Shown one piece after another: positions 46,031 through 57,621 of a DNA stretch of 64,000 nucleotides. Where the stretch lies: assembly GCF_001625305.1 (NCBI RefSeq), contig NW_017803965.1:2730574-2794573 (forward strand), in the 5' to 3' direction. How positions within the stretch are numbered: the stretch's first letter is position 1; each line of letters starts with the position of its first letter. Origin of the DNA: Branchiostoma belcheri. Lineage: Eukaryota > Chordata > Leptocardii > Amphioxiformes > Branchiostomatidae. A program made the position numbers and the translations under genes. The notes under the pieces are model-generated. The model was not told the DNA's origin, did no database searches, and worked only from the letters and a program-made list of their open reading frames with translations.

Positions 46031-49000
46031 ATAATTATGTCTACCGAAGGAAAACATATTATTTTTGCTACGTTTCGTCTTCTCCATCTTCTCCAAACAG
46101 GTCTTAACAAGGTCAATGACCTGAACCAGACTGCCTGTTACCATGGTAATTGGTGTTGGGTTACATCATGTCGCAATTTTATTGCGGGAGGGATTTAGTC
46201 TCCTGTCTATATGAATGTTAATTCATATTGAACAGAGCAGACCAAATGTGAAGTTAACCTTATGCCTTTGCTTTGCAAATATTTACCTTCCTTGTATTTC
46301 ATTTCATTTTATAACATATTCCAGCCAACGTTTTACAGACAAAATGTACCACATGGCAAACATCATTCACAACTAGTGAATTACATTATAAGACCTGCTC
46401 GGAGCTAACGGATACAGACATAGGACTACACCCGACAGCTTGTTTTGATATACTACTTGGCTGGCTTCAAATTTCATAGTGGAAAGTTCAGGGTTAAGCT
46501 ATAATGAAGTTTCCAATCAAATCTTGTGTTTTAATCGCCACACGGCAACGTGAAACCGCTCAAGCTGTGACCAGACAGACGGTGGGGTTAAAAAAGTCTG
46601 TGCCTTGACTTTAACAGATATAGAACGTATCCTTCGATAATGTGGCCAATAATGAGTCAAGAATTTGAAAAAAACAAAAAAACTCGACATTGTTTTCAAG
46701 AATTCAGTTCAACGACAAAATCGTTGTATTGACGTTCAACACCTTGTTCTGGTAATGTGGCTATGGCATCAGCTAACTAGGCTACTTAAAGCCTTAAAGA
46801 GACCGAGGAAAATGAAGGTTTTCGTGTGTAGAGATAGCCAGATTTTCGAGGGCTTTCGAAGCACTTCATTTGCAACCGTACGTTTGAGAAACCGTAGTTA
46901 CTGGCTAGCACCTAACCAAGACCAGCACCATGATGTAATTAGAGTAGGGTTCACATCAAGCGTGACCGCTGGTAAAATGTAGGCGATTATAGGATCTTAT
47001 TTAGTTATAGACTTGGGAAAGATGTAGGTTGACCCCAGCATCATTGTGCAATGCTCTGTTCCAGTATAAACGACTTGCGACAACAGAATTGACAGGGTTT
47101 GCGGCAGAACAGAGGGTTTATCTTTCAAACTGTTCCAACAATGCAGTTCCTCACAGTACTCAAAGACAAGCAGTTGAAAACAATTGTGACGTGAGCTTAC
47201 ACGAACCCAAACTCTTTCATCAGAAGGTCCAAAAGAAAAGTGTATTTTTCCTGCGTACCCCGACTTCAAAGTTGCCCCACTTTCAGCGTAACCTCTAGTA
47301 GTCTACTTCCATGCCATTAGTGACATGTGGTGACGATTACTAGCACGTTTGATAAATGGCCGCTGCTGTTGAATACATCACCTAGGTCTTGCCCAGGACG
47401 GACACTTTGACATTTGGTGCCTAGAAATGTCAGAGGACCAAAGAGAGAGGCGGTTTGGGGTCGGGGGCCACGTCAAGATGTCGACCAGAGGGAGCATCAG
47501 CGACCAAGATTGCCGGCCATCTAGGTCATCTAGGACCGGGCAGGATCAGGGCGAATAAGGTCATGGTCATCTAACAGGATGCAATCATATCATGGTGTTA
47601 ACTTTTAATTTTGATTTATGACCAGATGGTTCAGCGTTTGAAATACTTATGCCACTTATTTTTCTCAGGTAAGCCAAACGCTAGGTTGCCCACCCCATTG
47701 CAGGTGACCCAGTATAAGACGTTAATGAAAATTAATAATTAGCTATTTACACTTAGTAGCTTGACAACAAATAATTCAAACATACATGTCTCAAATAAAC
47801 TCACGATTATTTAGAAATGATGGCAAGCCACTTGAGTCACTCACAGTCACATACTGGTCAAGGCTAGACTAGGTGCAATCCGATTTGTAACGGGGTTCCT
47901 TCTACTCACCGGCCTCAGAGTCAGAAAGCAAGTACAAGGAGCCCATAAGCATCATAATTAACAGTTCTACTAAAGCTGGTACACTGTATCAAATAGTTGA
48001 AAGATATTCTTGGTCCACAGACTCCACACTATCACCAGGACATTGAGGAATCTCTTTGAACTACATACTAAAGTTCCTATAGTTCCAGACAAGTATACAC
48101 AGGTGCCCTTTGAAGTTTGGTCCGAAGAAATGTTCTGACAATGAAAGCGATGATCGAGGAGAAGACTGAAAATCTACGACAGGTTGGCCTAAACTTCTCA
48201 AACGTTGTTCCCAATCACATCACTCGACGAGCAAATGCACGCAGGGATAAAAGGCATCCAATGTAATTTCAAGGCGGCAAACTTGGAGCTTCAAAGTCTA
48301 CTTTCTGGTGATACTTTGTGTAGTAACTCTATCTGTGAGTCACAATTTGATGTCATTGACGGAAAACGGTTGCTTGTTTTGTATCGTAGGCTGGTTCTGG
48401 CTGTCTATTGGTGGTACCCAAAAATAAAGGGACTCATCGCGTAGCTCATTTGTGAATTAATTAAACGCTTCAAGAATAAAATGATGACGAAAATGTGCTA
48501 AGAAATAGCAAAAAAATTTGAATATCAAACAGATTTCCTCATCCTGATGCGGCATCACAAACAGGTCTATGTAATACCATCTGGTTCTCGACTCTTCGTT
48601 ATCTATCTACAGTCTATATTTAACCATTTCTCAGGACACACAGTCACACCATTCACACAAGCAGGGCCGATTATTCCGGACTGGTAGGTCAGCTGTGGTC
48701 AGTTACCAGTCGGTCAGCACGGTAGTTTATCACCGCGGTCAGCGACCGCAAGGCAATTTTCACGGCCAAGAGGTCTGACCGCAGATAAATGAGTTTCAGA
48801 CACCCGCCGAAGACACACACTCAGACCATGGCACTGACCCTGTCGGACAGAATGACCGCAAAACTCCCAGATACATGACAGTTCACGAAGAGAAGTTCAA
48901 ATCGTCCTCCAGGCCGCTTTTCATTGAGGTCTTCTAGTAGTTCTACAACTAGAGATACACACAGGTAGATACCATGATTTTAACATTGTAAACAAGGTAG

Positions 49001-49229
49001 AGTTCACGCTACAGTTATACTATAATGTATGTACCTCTTTGCACACTGTAAGATAACGAAGATTATCAACCCAAATGCTGAAACCACTGAAACCTTTAAA
49101 TCCGTTCAACTTCTGTAGGGACATCTGACTATACTATATATAAATGGGTTTGTTTATAGGTAAACTATAACTATAAACAAACATGTGGATACAGAAATGA
49201 TCCAATGCAATTTCAGGGCGGAAAAACAA

Positions 49230-49560
49230 CAAAAAAAATATATAGATATAGTCTGGATGAGTAAATCTGTCTGACATTGACATTTACTGCCATTTTTAGC
49301 ACATTGTTGTCATCATTTCATACTTGAAGCGTTTGGAATAGCCTCAAAACAAGCCACGTGTATAAGGTGTCTCTTTTTGGGCTACTGGCCTGCCTATAAA
49401 TATCTAGAACCAGACTATGACACAAAACAGATGCAGATATCAGTATGCTATGGGAGAAGGTTGACCCGCAAATTGACTTGAAAATCCAGTTTTATCGCCT
49501 TGAAATTGCTCGCTGAAATTGCACAGGTTTTCAGACTGCGTGCCATCTTCTGGAAGTAAT
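49230..49560. repeat. Interspersed repeat (same family as 13.7 and 38.9 kb)
   Basis: Contains gtctggatgagtaaatctgt, a ttgacatttactgccatt block, catacttgaagcgtttgg, aagccacgtg and atatcagtatgctatggga, then gaaaatccagtttta. Confidence 0.75.
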
Positions 49561-49933
49561 CACCCTAACGGCCCAAAACGTAGGTCAGCGAGGGTAGGGC
49601 CATAAATAACGGCCATAAAACAACAGGTGGGCCCAGTTTAAGCAGTTATCCAAGGCATACCCTAGTTTCAACTTTATTACAAACAGTTGTTATAAACATA
49701 AAGTACGCTGAAAAGGTATACTGGTATACTCGTAGTGAGAATACACAACAATTCCGTTGTTGTCAGCGAGAATAAATAGAGATGTACGTACTGTGAGTTA
49801 TCACCTGGGTGATCATGAAGGTCACATGTGATGTTTATCATATCTTTTATTAGCTAAACCATATGATATCAGTTGACGAGAGACAGTAGAACGGAACTAC
49901 CCAAAGCAGCTATTCCTACTCTAGGCTCGATAT

Positions 49934-50068
49934 CACTGACTGACTGACTGATTATTCAGTCAGTCAGTCAGTCAGTCAGTCAGTCAGTCAGTCAGTCAGT
50001 CAGTCAGTCAGTCACTCACTCACTCAGTCACTCACTCACTCACTCAGTCACTCACTCACTCACTCACT
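49934..50068. repeat. Microsatellite (CAGT)n / (CACT)n with internal inverted repeat
   Basis: A short actgactgactg run is followed by its inverted cagtcagtcagt run and then CACT units, so the left edge can form a hairpin. Confidence 0.95.
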
Positions 50069-52044
50069 GTGAAAATGTCCATTTTCCTTAGGCCGCGAAA
50101 TTTTGCTACCGTGAAGACAATGTGAATTACAGTATATATCATTACTACACCCAAATGCCCCCCTCCCCATGCAGACCCCCTACACGAGGATGTCATTCAA
50201 CCTCTTTGTCTCCCCTCTTGCCCCCTCTGGGCAAGAAATGGGTTCACTGACCAGCTCGCTCCACGGCCACTGACCACTCGCTCCACGGCCACGTTTACCT
50301 ATATACGGACAATGCAGGCCAGAGGCCGAATCTGAACCCTGGACATTAACATAAAATCTCTCCAGGTTCTGGTCTGAATTTCGATCACTTTTCTCCACCA
50401 CTCGGTCATCTGATTAGATTTGGGTTAAATTAGGTCTTTCATTTCCCCTTCACAGTGTAATCATCCGTTATCTGGACTTTAGATCGACCAGGTATAACCG
50501 ATTCTATCTACGCCGAAACATTTGTTTTCTATCAGGCTAGAGAAAATTGCTTTTCGTTTACCAAACAGTTTATAATAAAGATTTTGATGTTGCTGTTTGG
50601 AGTCTTTGTAGATGAAAATCATGAATATTTTTGTTGTTGTTGTTGTCCTTGTTTAACGTCTAATACGTGCTGGTTCACGCTTGGTACAGTTCAGAGTTAA
50701 TTGTATCTCTATGTATTTAACTCTAGGTATTGTCTCTCTAGGTATTTAACTATCTTACATCCACTGTTTATGTATTGCATGATTCTAAGTAAGGGCGTGG
50801 TCACAATTGTCATAGGTGGTCGTACGATTTTGATGCGGTAGAATTGCCGAGCAGTCTTCGGTGGCAGAATCAAGTGACTAGAAATTCAGGCCACGGTATC
50901 GTCTCATGACTTGGTATGTTGAGTCCTGGCCAGTAGTATTTTAGTCGAGAAAAGTTGCGACGTCCTTTTGGCCCCTGTGGTCACCCGTGCTGTCGTGCAG
51001 GTGAAGCCTTCCACAGCACGGTAAGCCGTACCACATGGACTGTCCCCGCTATATTAGGAAAGGACGCCAGACGATTCGGTGATTTGCTGAGATTCATGTC
51101 AGTTTTGGCCTCCGTCCCACATAAAACCGTCCGTCGTCTCTCTCATGATTTAAAACTAAGACAGAAGTGTGTCACGTCGGCGGGACCGCATTTTCCTCTT
51201 GGCTACGACCTTTCGCCGTCCTCCTCCAGTTCTTCACACAGACCGCAAGTGACCGACCCTACGGAAGGTTTGCAGCATGCGGCCAGAAATGTGCCCCGCG
51301 TGCCCCCGACTTCAGGACGACTGCCAGGTTCTCTAACGTGTAAGAATTGGAACCAGCTCACAAGAGAAGGCGAAAGAATTTCTGCTCCTGAAGCCCTGAA
51401 TAGGAGACCGGAACAGAAATACTCAGAGTCAGAAGTGACAGGTTTTACGATTTTGAAAATGAAGTACAATTTACACGTAAAAACAGTGACCATGAATTTG
51501 CTGCACTTATTATTTATCTAATCAAGATAGTTTTTTTTTCAATTCACCGAACACCGGTACAGTGTTACTCGATATATCCAACTCTAAGATAAAAACTGCC
51601 ACTGTATGAACTTCAACAAAAAAACTAGTGGTTGAAGATATACATGTATGTTTATCGAGTATATTGTTGCAAAAATCCCTGATGAAAGCGTAACGCCACG
51701 AGACAGAACTAAATACCTAGACGGAGACATTCGGGCACAGTAAAGGTTTATTACGCCATCAAGCGGTTCATGTCAGACCTGCAGATGCATGTTTCCTGTA
51801 GGTATATTGCTCTCATCACTTCCTTATCCTGATTCCAATCCTATTTGGCGAGGCAAGTAGATATTAAGAAATTATGCTCGTGTCTGCTTGTTAATATAAT
51901 ATATAAATGGGTGGTATTTCGCTTGCAATAATGTAAGGTGTGTGGCTTGATAAAGATAATAGAAACTTGGGCGAACAAAATCTGTGGTCACTGGGTATTT
52001 AGGTGGTAGGTAGCTCTTGTGCTCGGAAATAAGTCACGTGAGTT

Positions 52045-52480
52045 TTTAATAGGCCCCCTAGCAGCTTGTTCTGGAACTGCAGGACGGTTTGTTTAAAACT
52101 CTTTGAGAGAGGACAACTAAACATACGGTTGACGGATCGTCATGATTTTTGGTAGGTAGGAAGCTTAAGGGATGCTTGACATGATGAAATTACAATTATG
52201 CAAATCAGGATCTAATTTGCTTATTAATAAGTAAATTCTTTAAATCTGCCTTCAAATAGGTGTATGATACACATGTGACATATGTAATTGAGAGCGACAG
52301 GAACATTGGCATTCTTATGTAAATGAAGACCTTATTTGCATAATTAATGGCAAATTGCTACAATTGTATAGTGGTAACTGCTGGGAATCTAATACATGTA
52401 CCTGTCATATTTGGAAGTTCAGTGAAGGTGAACAGCACTAAACATAATTTATTCAAATCAGGAATTTGCATGATTTATGA
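52045..52480. repeat. Dispersed A/T-rich repeat (partner of 27.8 kb)
   Basis: Shares agcagcttgttctggaactg, ggtaggtaggaagctta, aggatctaatttgc and ttaataagtaaattctttaaa with the 27835-28175 copy. Confidence 0.7.
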
Positions 52481-53199
52481 AGAAATGCTAGAATAAGATA
52501 AGACTGTCATTGGGTAGAGAATATGATCAACCGATAGCATTCATGCACTTGTAATTTGCATACTCACCGTTAAAATGTATAATTAGTCAATTTGAACGGT
52601 TAACGTAATACACAATACAGAAAGTTGGTAAAACAGCTGCAAACATATTTAACAGTATCAAGCATTTTTTGTACAGCAAGACTTACACCAACTCAATGTA
52701 CCAGGATCCTAAAGGACAGCAATGGCTACCCACTGTTAAACCAAGGACGCTCTACAGACCAATACAGTAATCTACCATCAGTTCAGACAGAAGGGAAACA
52801 AAGACTAAAACTTAAAAGTTATATTGCTACAAACCTTCTATTCAGAACTGAACTCTGAACTGAGGCTAATGGTGAAAACAAAAACCAAGGCAACAAACTA
52901 AGAACGTTCAAAAAGTTGTGGCAGGTCTATCTAGCGCCGAGACAAAGGGGTTGGTGGAAAAACCGGTCCAGACTGGGGGGTAAAAAGGCGGTCCGACCCT
53001 GTCAGAAGTCTGGTACCCACACTGATGTGTCTCCGTATATCCCAGTATATTTAAGACACGCCGATTGGCTAATGTTGATGTTTTTGTTTACGCTGAAAGA
53101 TTGTCGACACTTTACGCGATACTATGTGGGTAGACTGAAAGATGACAAGCGTAAGTTTGTCGCAAACGCAAACGCTTTTAGTTTTTTTTTTTTTAGAAC

Positions 53200-53300
53200 T
53201 TAGGCCACACCGACTTTATTTTATGGATGACATCCTCTAAAGACCCCCAAACTAGCGCGCGCGGGCGAATAAAAAGAAATTCCGGCGAAAAAATAAAAAT
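53200..53300. repeat. MITE end fragment, ATGGATGACATCCTC type
   Basis: Contains aggccacaccgactttatt, ttatggatgacatcctct and gcgcgcgggcgaataaa, matching the terminus of the 31.3-kb MITE and the fragment at 57.1 kb. A TTTATT here (AATAAA on the minus strand) about 150 bp past the VioB-like stop could serve as a polyadenylation signal. Confidence 0.6.
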
Positions 53301-53364
53301 GTTACTATTAAAACCACAGAAATACAAAGCTGGTATTGTGACTTTCCAGCAGCACGTAGTCATT

Positions 53365-55993
53365 TCATTCTTCATAGAACTCAAAGCTTGGTGCGGCATT
53401 GGGCCCGTCGTTTGGATGTCCTTCCGGGTCAAGGGGCGTGCGAACCAGCTTCTTGGCCCAGACGGTCAATGCCTGCATCGTGCCCGTGCATTCTTTAACC
53501 TTAGCCGGGTCTCCATTGAAAGCCGTATGAAGGCATTTCAGATTGTCCGTAAAGATCTTGTTGAATCTATCGGAGAACCTGCGCGCTCTTGAGCCGGGTG
53601 GTACCTGTCGGACCGAGGGTTGGAAATGATCGGCCAGACGTCGTCTGGGAAGAACGGCACAGGTCGCCCAGCGAACACGAACCCAGGGCGTTTGTCACAC
53701 TTCATGTCCTCATCACAAGGAAAGAACCTGTCGGAGCATTTACCAAACAGGGCTTGAGGATCGTTCATTCTGACCAGCCGTTTTCCGTACAATATTTCGG
53801 CAAACTTGAAGTAGTGCGAGGGCTCTCCAGATTCATCTAGAGGGTTGCATGGATCGCTTCCTTCGCCCTCCAACACGATGGTTGCTATAGCTCGAACTGC
53901 CGAACTAAAGTCATGGACTTTGAATGGAGGGTAGTCGCTGTCAGCAAGCCAATGTTCACGGGATATTTGCTTCTTGGGGTCGCCTTTTTTGAATATCGCA
54001 CCAGAAGTCTTTTTTGTAAGTATCACCAATGGACAGAGAATCTCGTGGATGTACATTGCGCCAATAGTTTGTGGCCTTTTCGATAATTTCTTACAATTGT
54101 GTAGGATTTCATTAGCTTCAAGATTTTCTACTGAGGCAGCGGAGTGAACAGTCCTCTGGGAGAGTTTACGGAGACTTCGATAAATGTTGTCAAACTCCTT
54201 TTCACAGTCAGGTCTTTCCATTGCCTGAAAGACGGAACGGATTTGGTTTTTCGAGCATCTTGCTAGCTCGACCACCAGCCCCGGGTTAGCGCCACCTGGC
54301 AGAGGTGATGGGTACGACAAAACCACAGACGATCTGTTCAATATCGGTTCACCGCCAACAGCGTTCAGTAGGTTTGCCACCAGCGTCAAATGCTTCATCT
54401 CGTCCAGGACAACGCTTTTAATGACTGTCGCTACCTCCTGGTTACGCCCGTCCTTTAGGGAGAACATAGCGGTAAGGTAAGGAGGAATCGTGGCCAGTTC
54501 CAGTTCTAGGGCTGTCTGGAGTGTCTTCTGTAGATCCTTCAGGCCCCACGGAGCGGTTCCTAACGGAGGAAGACGCTTCCCACCGCCTGTGTCCCTTAAC
54601 CAAGACAGTATCATCTCTCGTTTAGCCTGGGAAAGGTCCCGACTTATCGGCATGTGGTTGGGGTGTGTCTCGGGGAGAGTCAGGGCGTATTCCAGCAAAG
54701 GAAGGTTGGCTGTTACGTCTTCGTAGCTGGCTAGGTTAACGATAGGCTTCATGACAGGGTACAGGTTGGCGTACTGTTGGAATATTGGGTAGACGTCGCT
54801 GTACCAGGTCACGCTACCGGGAGTGTAGCTGAACGTCGAAAACACGTGGACACAAACGTTTAAATCCCTCACTTCGTGGCCATCTACTGCCTCTGACTCT
54901 CCTGATGTGTATGAGTGTATGCCGTACAGGAACAACTGTCCGTCTACCTGGTTGTGCTTCCGAGGCCTTCCAGGATCGCCAGACGTAAACTCCAGGTTAC
55001 AGATACCATAGGAGTCAGTCGTGCACTCTCGGACTGTGACCGTGTTGGAATCATTCTTTGGATGGTACAGTCGAGGCTTCAGGACAATTCCAGATGCAGA
55101 CATCCCGAATCTGAACACTCGGAGCCTCATGGACCAGGAGCTGTGGGGCTCCTTGCGGAAAGCAAAGGTGTCGACAGGGCTTACAAATACTCCGTCTTGT
55201 CTCTCCGCAAGCAGCGTGATACAGTAATCCTGGTTCCTAGGATCGTCTTTAATCATCACTACCGCAAACCCGAGATAGTCTACAGTCTTGAGGTCATCGT
55301 CGTCTAAGGCGAGTTCTAGGATTCCCGAGGTTTTCCTGCGCCACTCTTCCCGAACAAATTTGATCCTTTTTGTGAATTTCCCGCCGTTCCTCTGCCAGTC
55401 GCTACAGCGGGTGTATGTTCCGTTGAACTGGTGTAGGTACATCCTCCCTCCCGCTGGTTTCACAAGCTTCCCGAACACGTCTGATCTCACGCTGTTTGAA
55501 AAGTCGAGTACAATCGACTTCCTGCACTTGTCCACGTAGAATGGTGCGTGGTGAAGTGGCGGCCGCCCGTCCCCCCACAGCATTCTGTTGTACGGGCCGA
55601 AGGGAAGCGGACTTTCCGAAACGGTGGCAAAAATCGTACCAACCACCCTGCCATAGGGGAACTCGTCACTCTCTGGCTCAGTGATCCCGTTGTAGAGTGT
55701 CATCTTGACATGGAAGCTGAAATGACGACTCTTACATCGGAGAGACCTGACTTGACTCATGAACGTGGATTTGTTCTCCATCCACACGACATTCTGAAGG
55801 GTGGAGGCGTGCGTGGCAGAGTCCATGGCTCCATCATAGGCGGGATCCCGGCACAGGTCTCCCTCGCAGGCGTCGTGGAAGTGTTGAACCGGCCGAGGCA
55901 CCAGGTCTCCCTTGAAAAACCCATTCACCCCGATGGCAAGCCCCCAGAGGACCGGTTGGAACTGGTTTTCAGGATCCTGGTCCACCATTTTGC
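53365..55993 (-). CDS. VioB-like gene, exon 4: ferritin-like domain, with a frame break near the 3' end
   Basis: A 2.6-kb intronless exon. From 55993 (acceptor tctgcag|GC, making Ser-Lys-Met-Val-Asp-Gln) the frame is open through the ferritin-like domain to Asp-Val-Trp-Pro-Ile-Ile-Ser-Asn-Pro-Arg near 53610. That frame then meets a stop at 53538. The family's conserved ending (RFSDRFNKIFTDNLKCLH, Phe-Asn-Gly, and a terminal Pro-Ser-Phe-Glu) is found in another frame and stops at 53365-53367. The join therefore needs a 1-nt deletion event or sequencing error (a 26-nt GT-AG segment, 53579-53604, would also restore frame but is too short for a normal intron). Confidence 0.85.
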
Positions 55994-57621
55994 CTGCAGA
56001 CCCTTGGTAAGAAGTTTCAAAGACAACAGTGTTAAAAACGGTTAAGGTAAAGTAAAGGTAATGATAAAAAGATGCATTTTGTGTTAGGCCTTGTTCATAT
56101 GAAACCACCCGAACCGCGATTCGAGTAACTAGCAATCTGGTCCACGTGCCATACATTCCTTTCAAACCGCGCCCGATCACGATTCTCTGAAACTGCATTC
56201 ATTGTTGTTTGATGAAAATACGCAAATAGCGTGTTATTAATGTCAGAGGTCAACGACATGCTTGCGTATCTCGGCCGAATGCCTACGTGAAGCTCGCCCT
56301 AGAACGGACACATTATTTGACCATTACTACTCTTTAAGTTGCTAACACGTAAATTTGGTATTGCACATAAATAAAGAAATATCACCCCGTAATCCATGAC
56401 CAGGTGAAGTCACATTGAAATCACATTGCGTTCAGACCTGCAAATCGCGATGTGGGAAAACCGATTCGAAGCCACCTCTAGAAGTGGCTTGGGATCGAGG
56501 CGCTTTCAATGTGATTTGGAGCGTTCACATGGAGCCACTTGAAACCAGCTTCGGGGTAAACCACATGTAAACCGCCTTGGGTGATTCCGTTTAAACACGG
56601 CCTATGACATTTGGGTCAGCTGTATTAAAGCAATGTGATTACAGTAACGTACTGATGATTGGCTGTCCAACAATGGGGTCATCATCAACACATGACCCGT
56701 CGGTAAGGCAGACTTGCGTCACGCTGCAGTTGACCAATCGGAAGTCCCCGCTGCCCATCTTGTTGAAACCTGGGTCTTTGTGGAAGACGAAGTTGTCGAT
56801 GTTGAAGTTGTCAAGTTCGTTGTTCAGGGTTGGTACGTCGGCAAGGAACCTTCCAGCAAAGTGGAGCCGTGGAATAGCTACAAACAGGAGACAACAGATA
56901 TTTGTTGGTAAATATTTATTTTAGAATGCATCTATTTCAAAATTCAAGGTGGTAACGGTAATAACTCAACCTTGTTTTGATCGTAATACCAAAAAGCCCA
57001 CTAGAAATACCAAAATTCTGCCTTCTCTTTAATATTTCTTTGTTTCATCAAGGACAAGCTCCTTGGTTTCATCATTTTTTCTTTGTTGTATTGTGCCATT
57101 AGGCCATGTTGATTTCATTATATGGATGACATCCTCTAGGAACCCCAAAACTGACGCAAGCGTGCGAATAAAGAAAAGTTTGGCAAAAAAGTTTCCTTCA
57201 TTATGAAATCTACGTGGTCATAAAGGTTGAACTTTACCAGGGCACTGTGTTTGCGCAACCTCGCCGTCTTCTATGCACTGTTGATCCAAAGGTTCTGTAA
57301 CTGAATATAATGTATTTATGAATATATGCAAACATTTGCATATATGAGCATACTGCTATAAAACTGCACTGCAACATGATGTAACCTAACACCAGTTACC
57401 ATGGTGAGAGACAGTCTGGTTCAGTCAGGTCAAAGGTCACGGCTTGGAGAAGAAGAAGAGGAAACGTAGCAAAAACAATCGGTAGACATAATTATTCTTA
57501 AAGCCGAATCAAAACATTTACCGGTTGCTGAAACTGTCAGGCAGAAGAGCAGGCACAATAGAGGTAGCCACGGACACCTATGTTGCCCCGAACATGACCT
57601 AAGGTCCTTGTACAGGTACAT
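53365..57621 (-). CDS. Secreted VioB/RebD-type ferritin-like protein, four exons (gene-level entry)
   Basis: Exons on the minus strand are 57621-57522, 57300-57238, 56877-56653 and 55993-53365. All three introns are phase 1 with GT/AG ends. The product is about 1000 residues: signal peptide (1-32), a domain starting IPRLHFAGRFLADVPT that matches the N-terminus of VioB-like proteins, a segment with GRVVGTI near residue 245, and the ferritin-like domain (PF12902 type) at about 605-900. The helix has Glu-Leu-Glu-Leu-Ala-Thr-Ile-Pro-Pro-Tyr and Leu-Asp-Glu-Met-Lys-His, whose Glu/His residues are the expected metal ligands. The bacterial relatives VioB and RebD oxidatively couple two amino-acid imines. 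The substrate here is unknown. The large last exon has a frame break near 53595 (see findings). Confidence 0.85.
56083..56610. mobile_element. MITE inside intron 3 of the VioB-like gene
   Basis: Ends ttaggccttgttcatatgaa and, inverted, ataggccgtgtttaaacgga are imperfect terminal repeats. Inner inverted blocks aaatcacattg / caatgtgattt and gccacctctagaagtggc follow. About 530 bp without coding capacity. It fills most of the 659-bp intron. Confidence 0.7.
56653..56877 (-). CDS. VioB-like gene, exon 3: start of the VioB-like N-terminal domain
   Basis: A 225-bp exon, phase 1 to phase 1. Encodes IPRLHFAGRFLADVPTLNNE, then a Phe-Asn-Ile-Asp-Asn-Phe stretch, GSGDFRLVNCSVTQV and DDDPIVGQPII. The pattern of a Pro-Arg-Leu-x-Phe-x-Gly start, an Asn-Asn pair and an Asp-Pro-x-Val-Gly end is how this family begins. 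Borders are tttgtag and gtacgt. Confidence 0.88.
57095..57190. repeat. MITE end fragment in intron 2 of the VioB-like gene
   Basis: Contains ttatatggatgacatcctct, aactgacgcaagcgtgcgaa and taaag, related to 31.3 and 53.2 kb. The same family thus lies in this gene's intron and just past its 3' end. Confidence 0.6.
57238..57300 (-). CDS. VioB-like gene, exon 2 (63 bp)
   Basis: Encodes (V)TEPLDQQCIEDGEVAQTQC then Pro and joins in frame on both sides (acceptor attcag|TT, donor CTG|gtaaag). Two cysteines, consistent with an extracellular protein. Confidence 0.78.
57522..57621 (-). CDS. VioB-like gene, exon 1: signal peptide
   Basis: Thirty-three codons plus one base. A basic n-region (Lys, Arg, Arg) is followed by WLPLLCLLFCLTVSA, a strong secretion signal that would be cut after Ser-Ala. 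The donor is CCG|gtaaat. The first Met of the open frame is chosen. Downstream Mets are lacking before the hydrophobic core. Confidence 0.78.

Larger units (their letters stand above)
43031..53364. other. Intergenic region with repeats
   Basis: About 10 kb with microsatellites, a SINE and dispersed repeats. A 188-codon open frame (50955-51521, plus) is noted under findings. No gene can be supported from splice sites or domains. Confidence 0.55.

Noticed and set aside
53579..53604. 26-nt spliceosomal intron in the VioB-like gene
   Set aside because: Restores frame, but far below known spliceosomal minimum; a 1-nt error or deletion is simpler.
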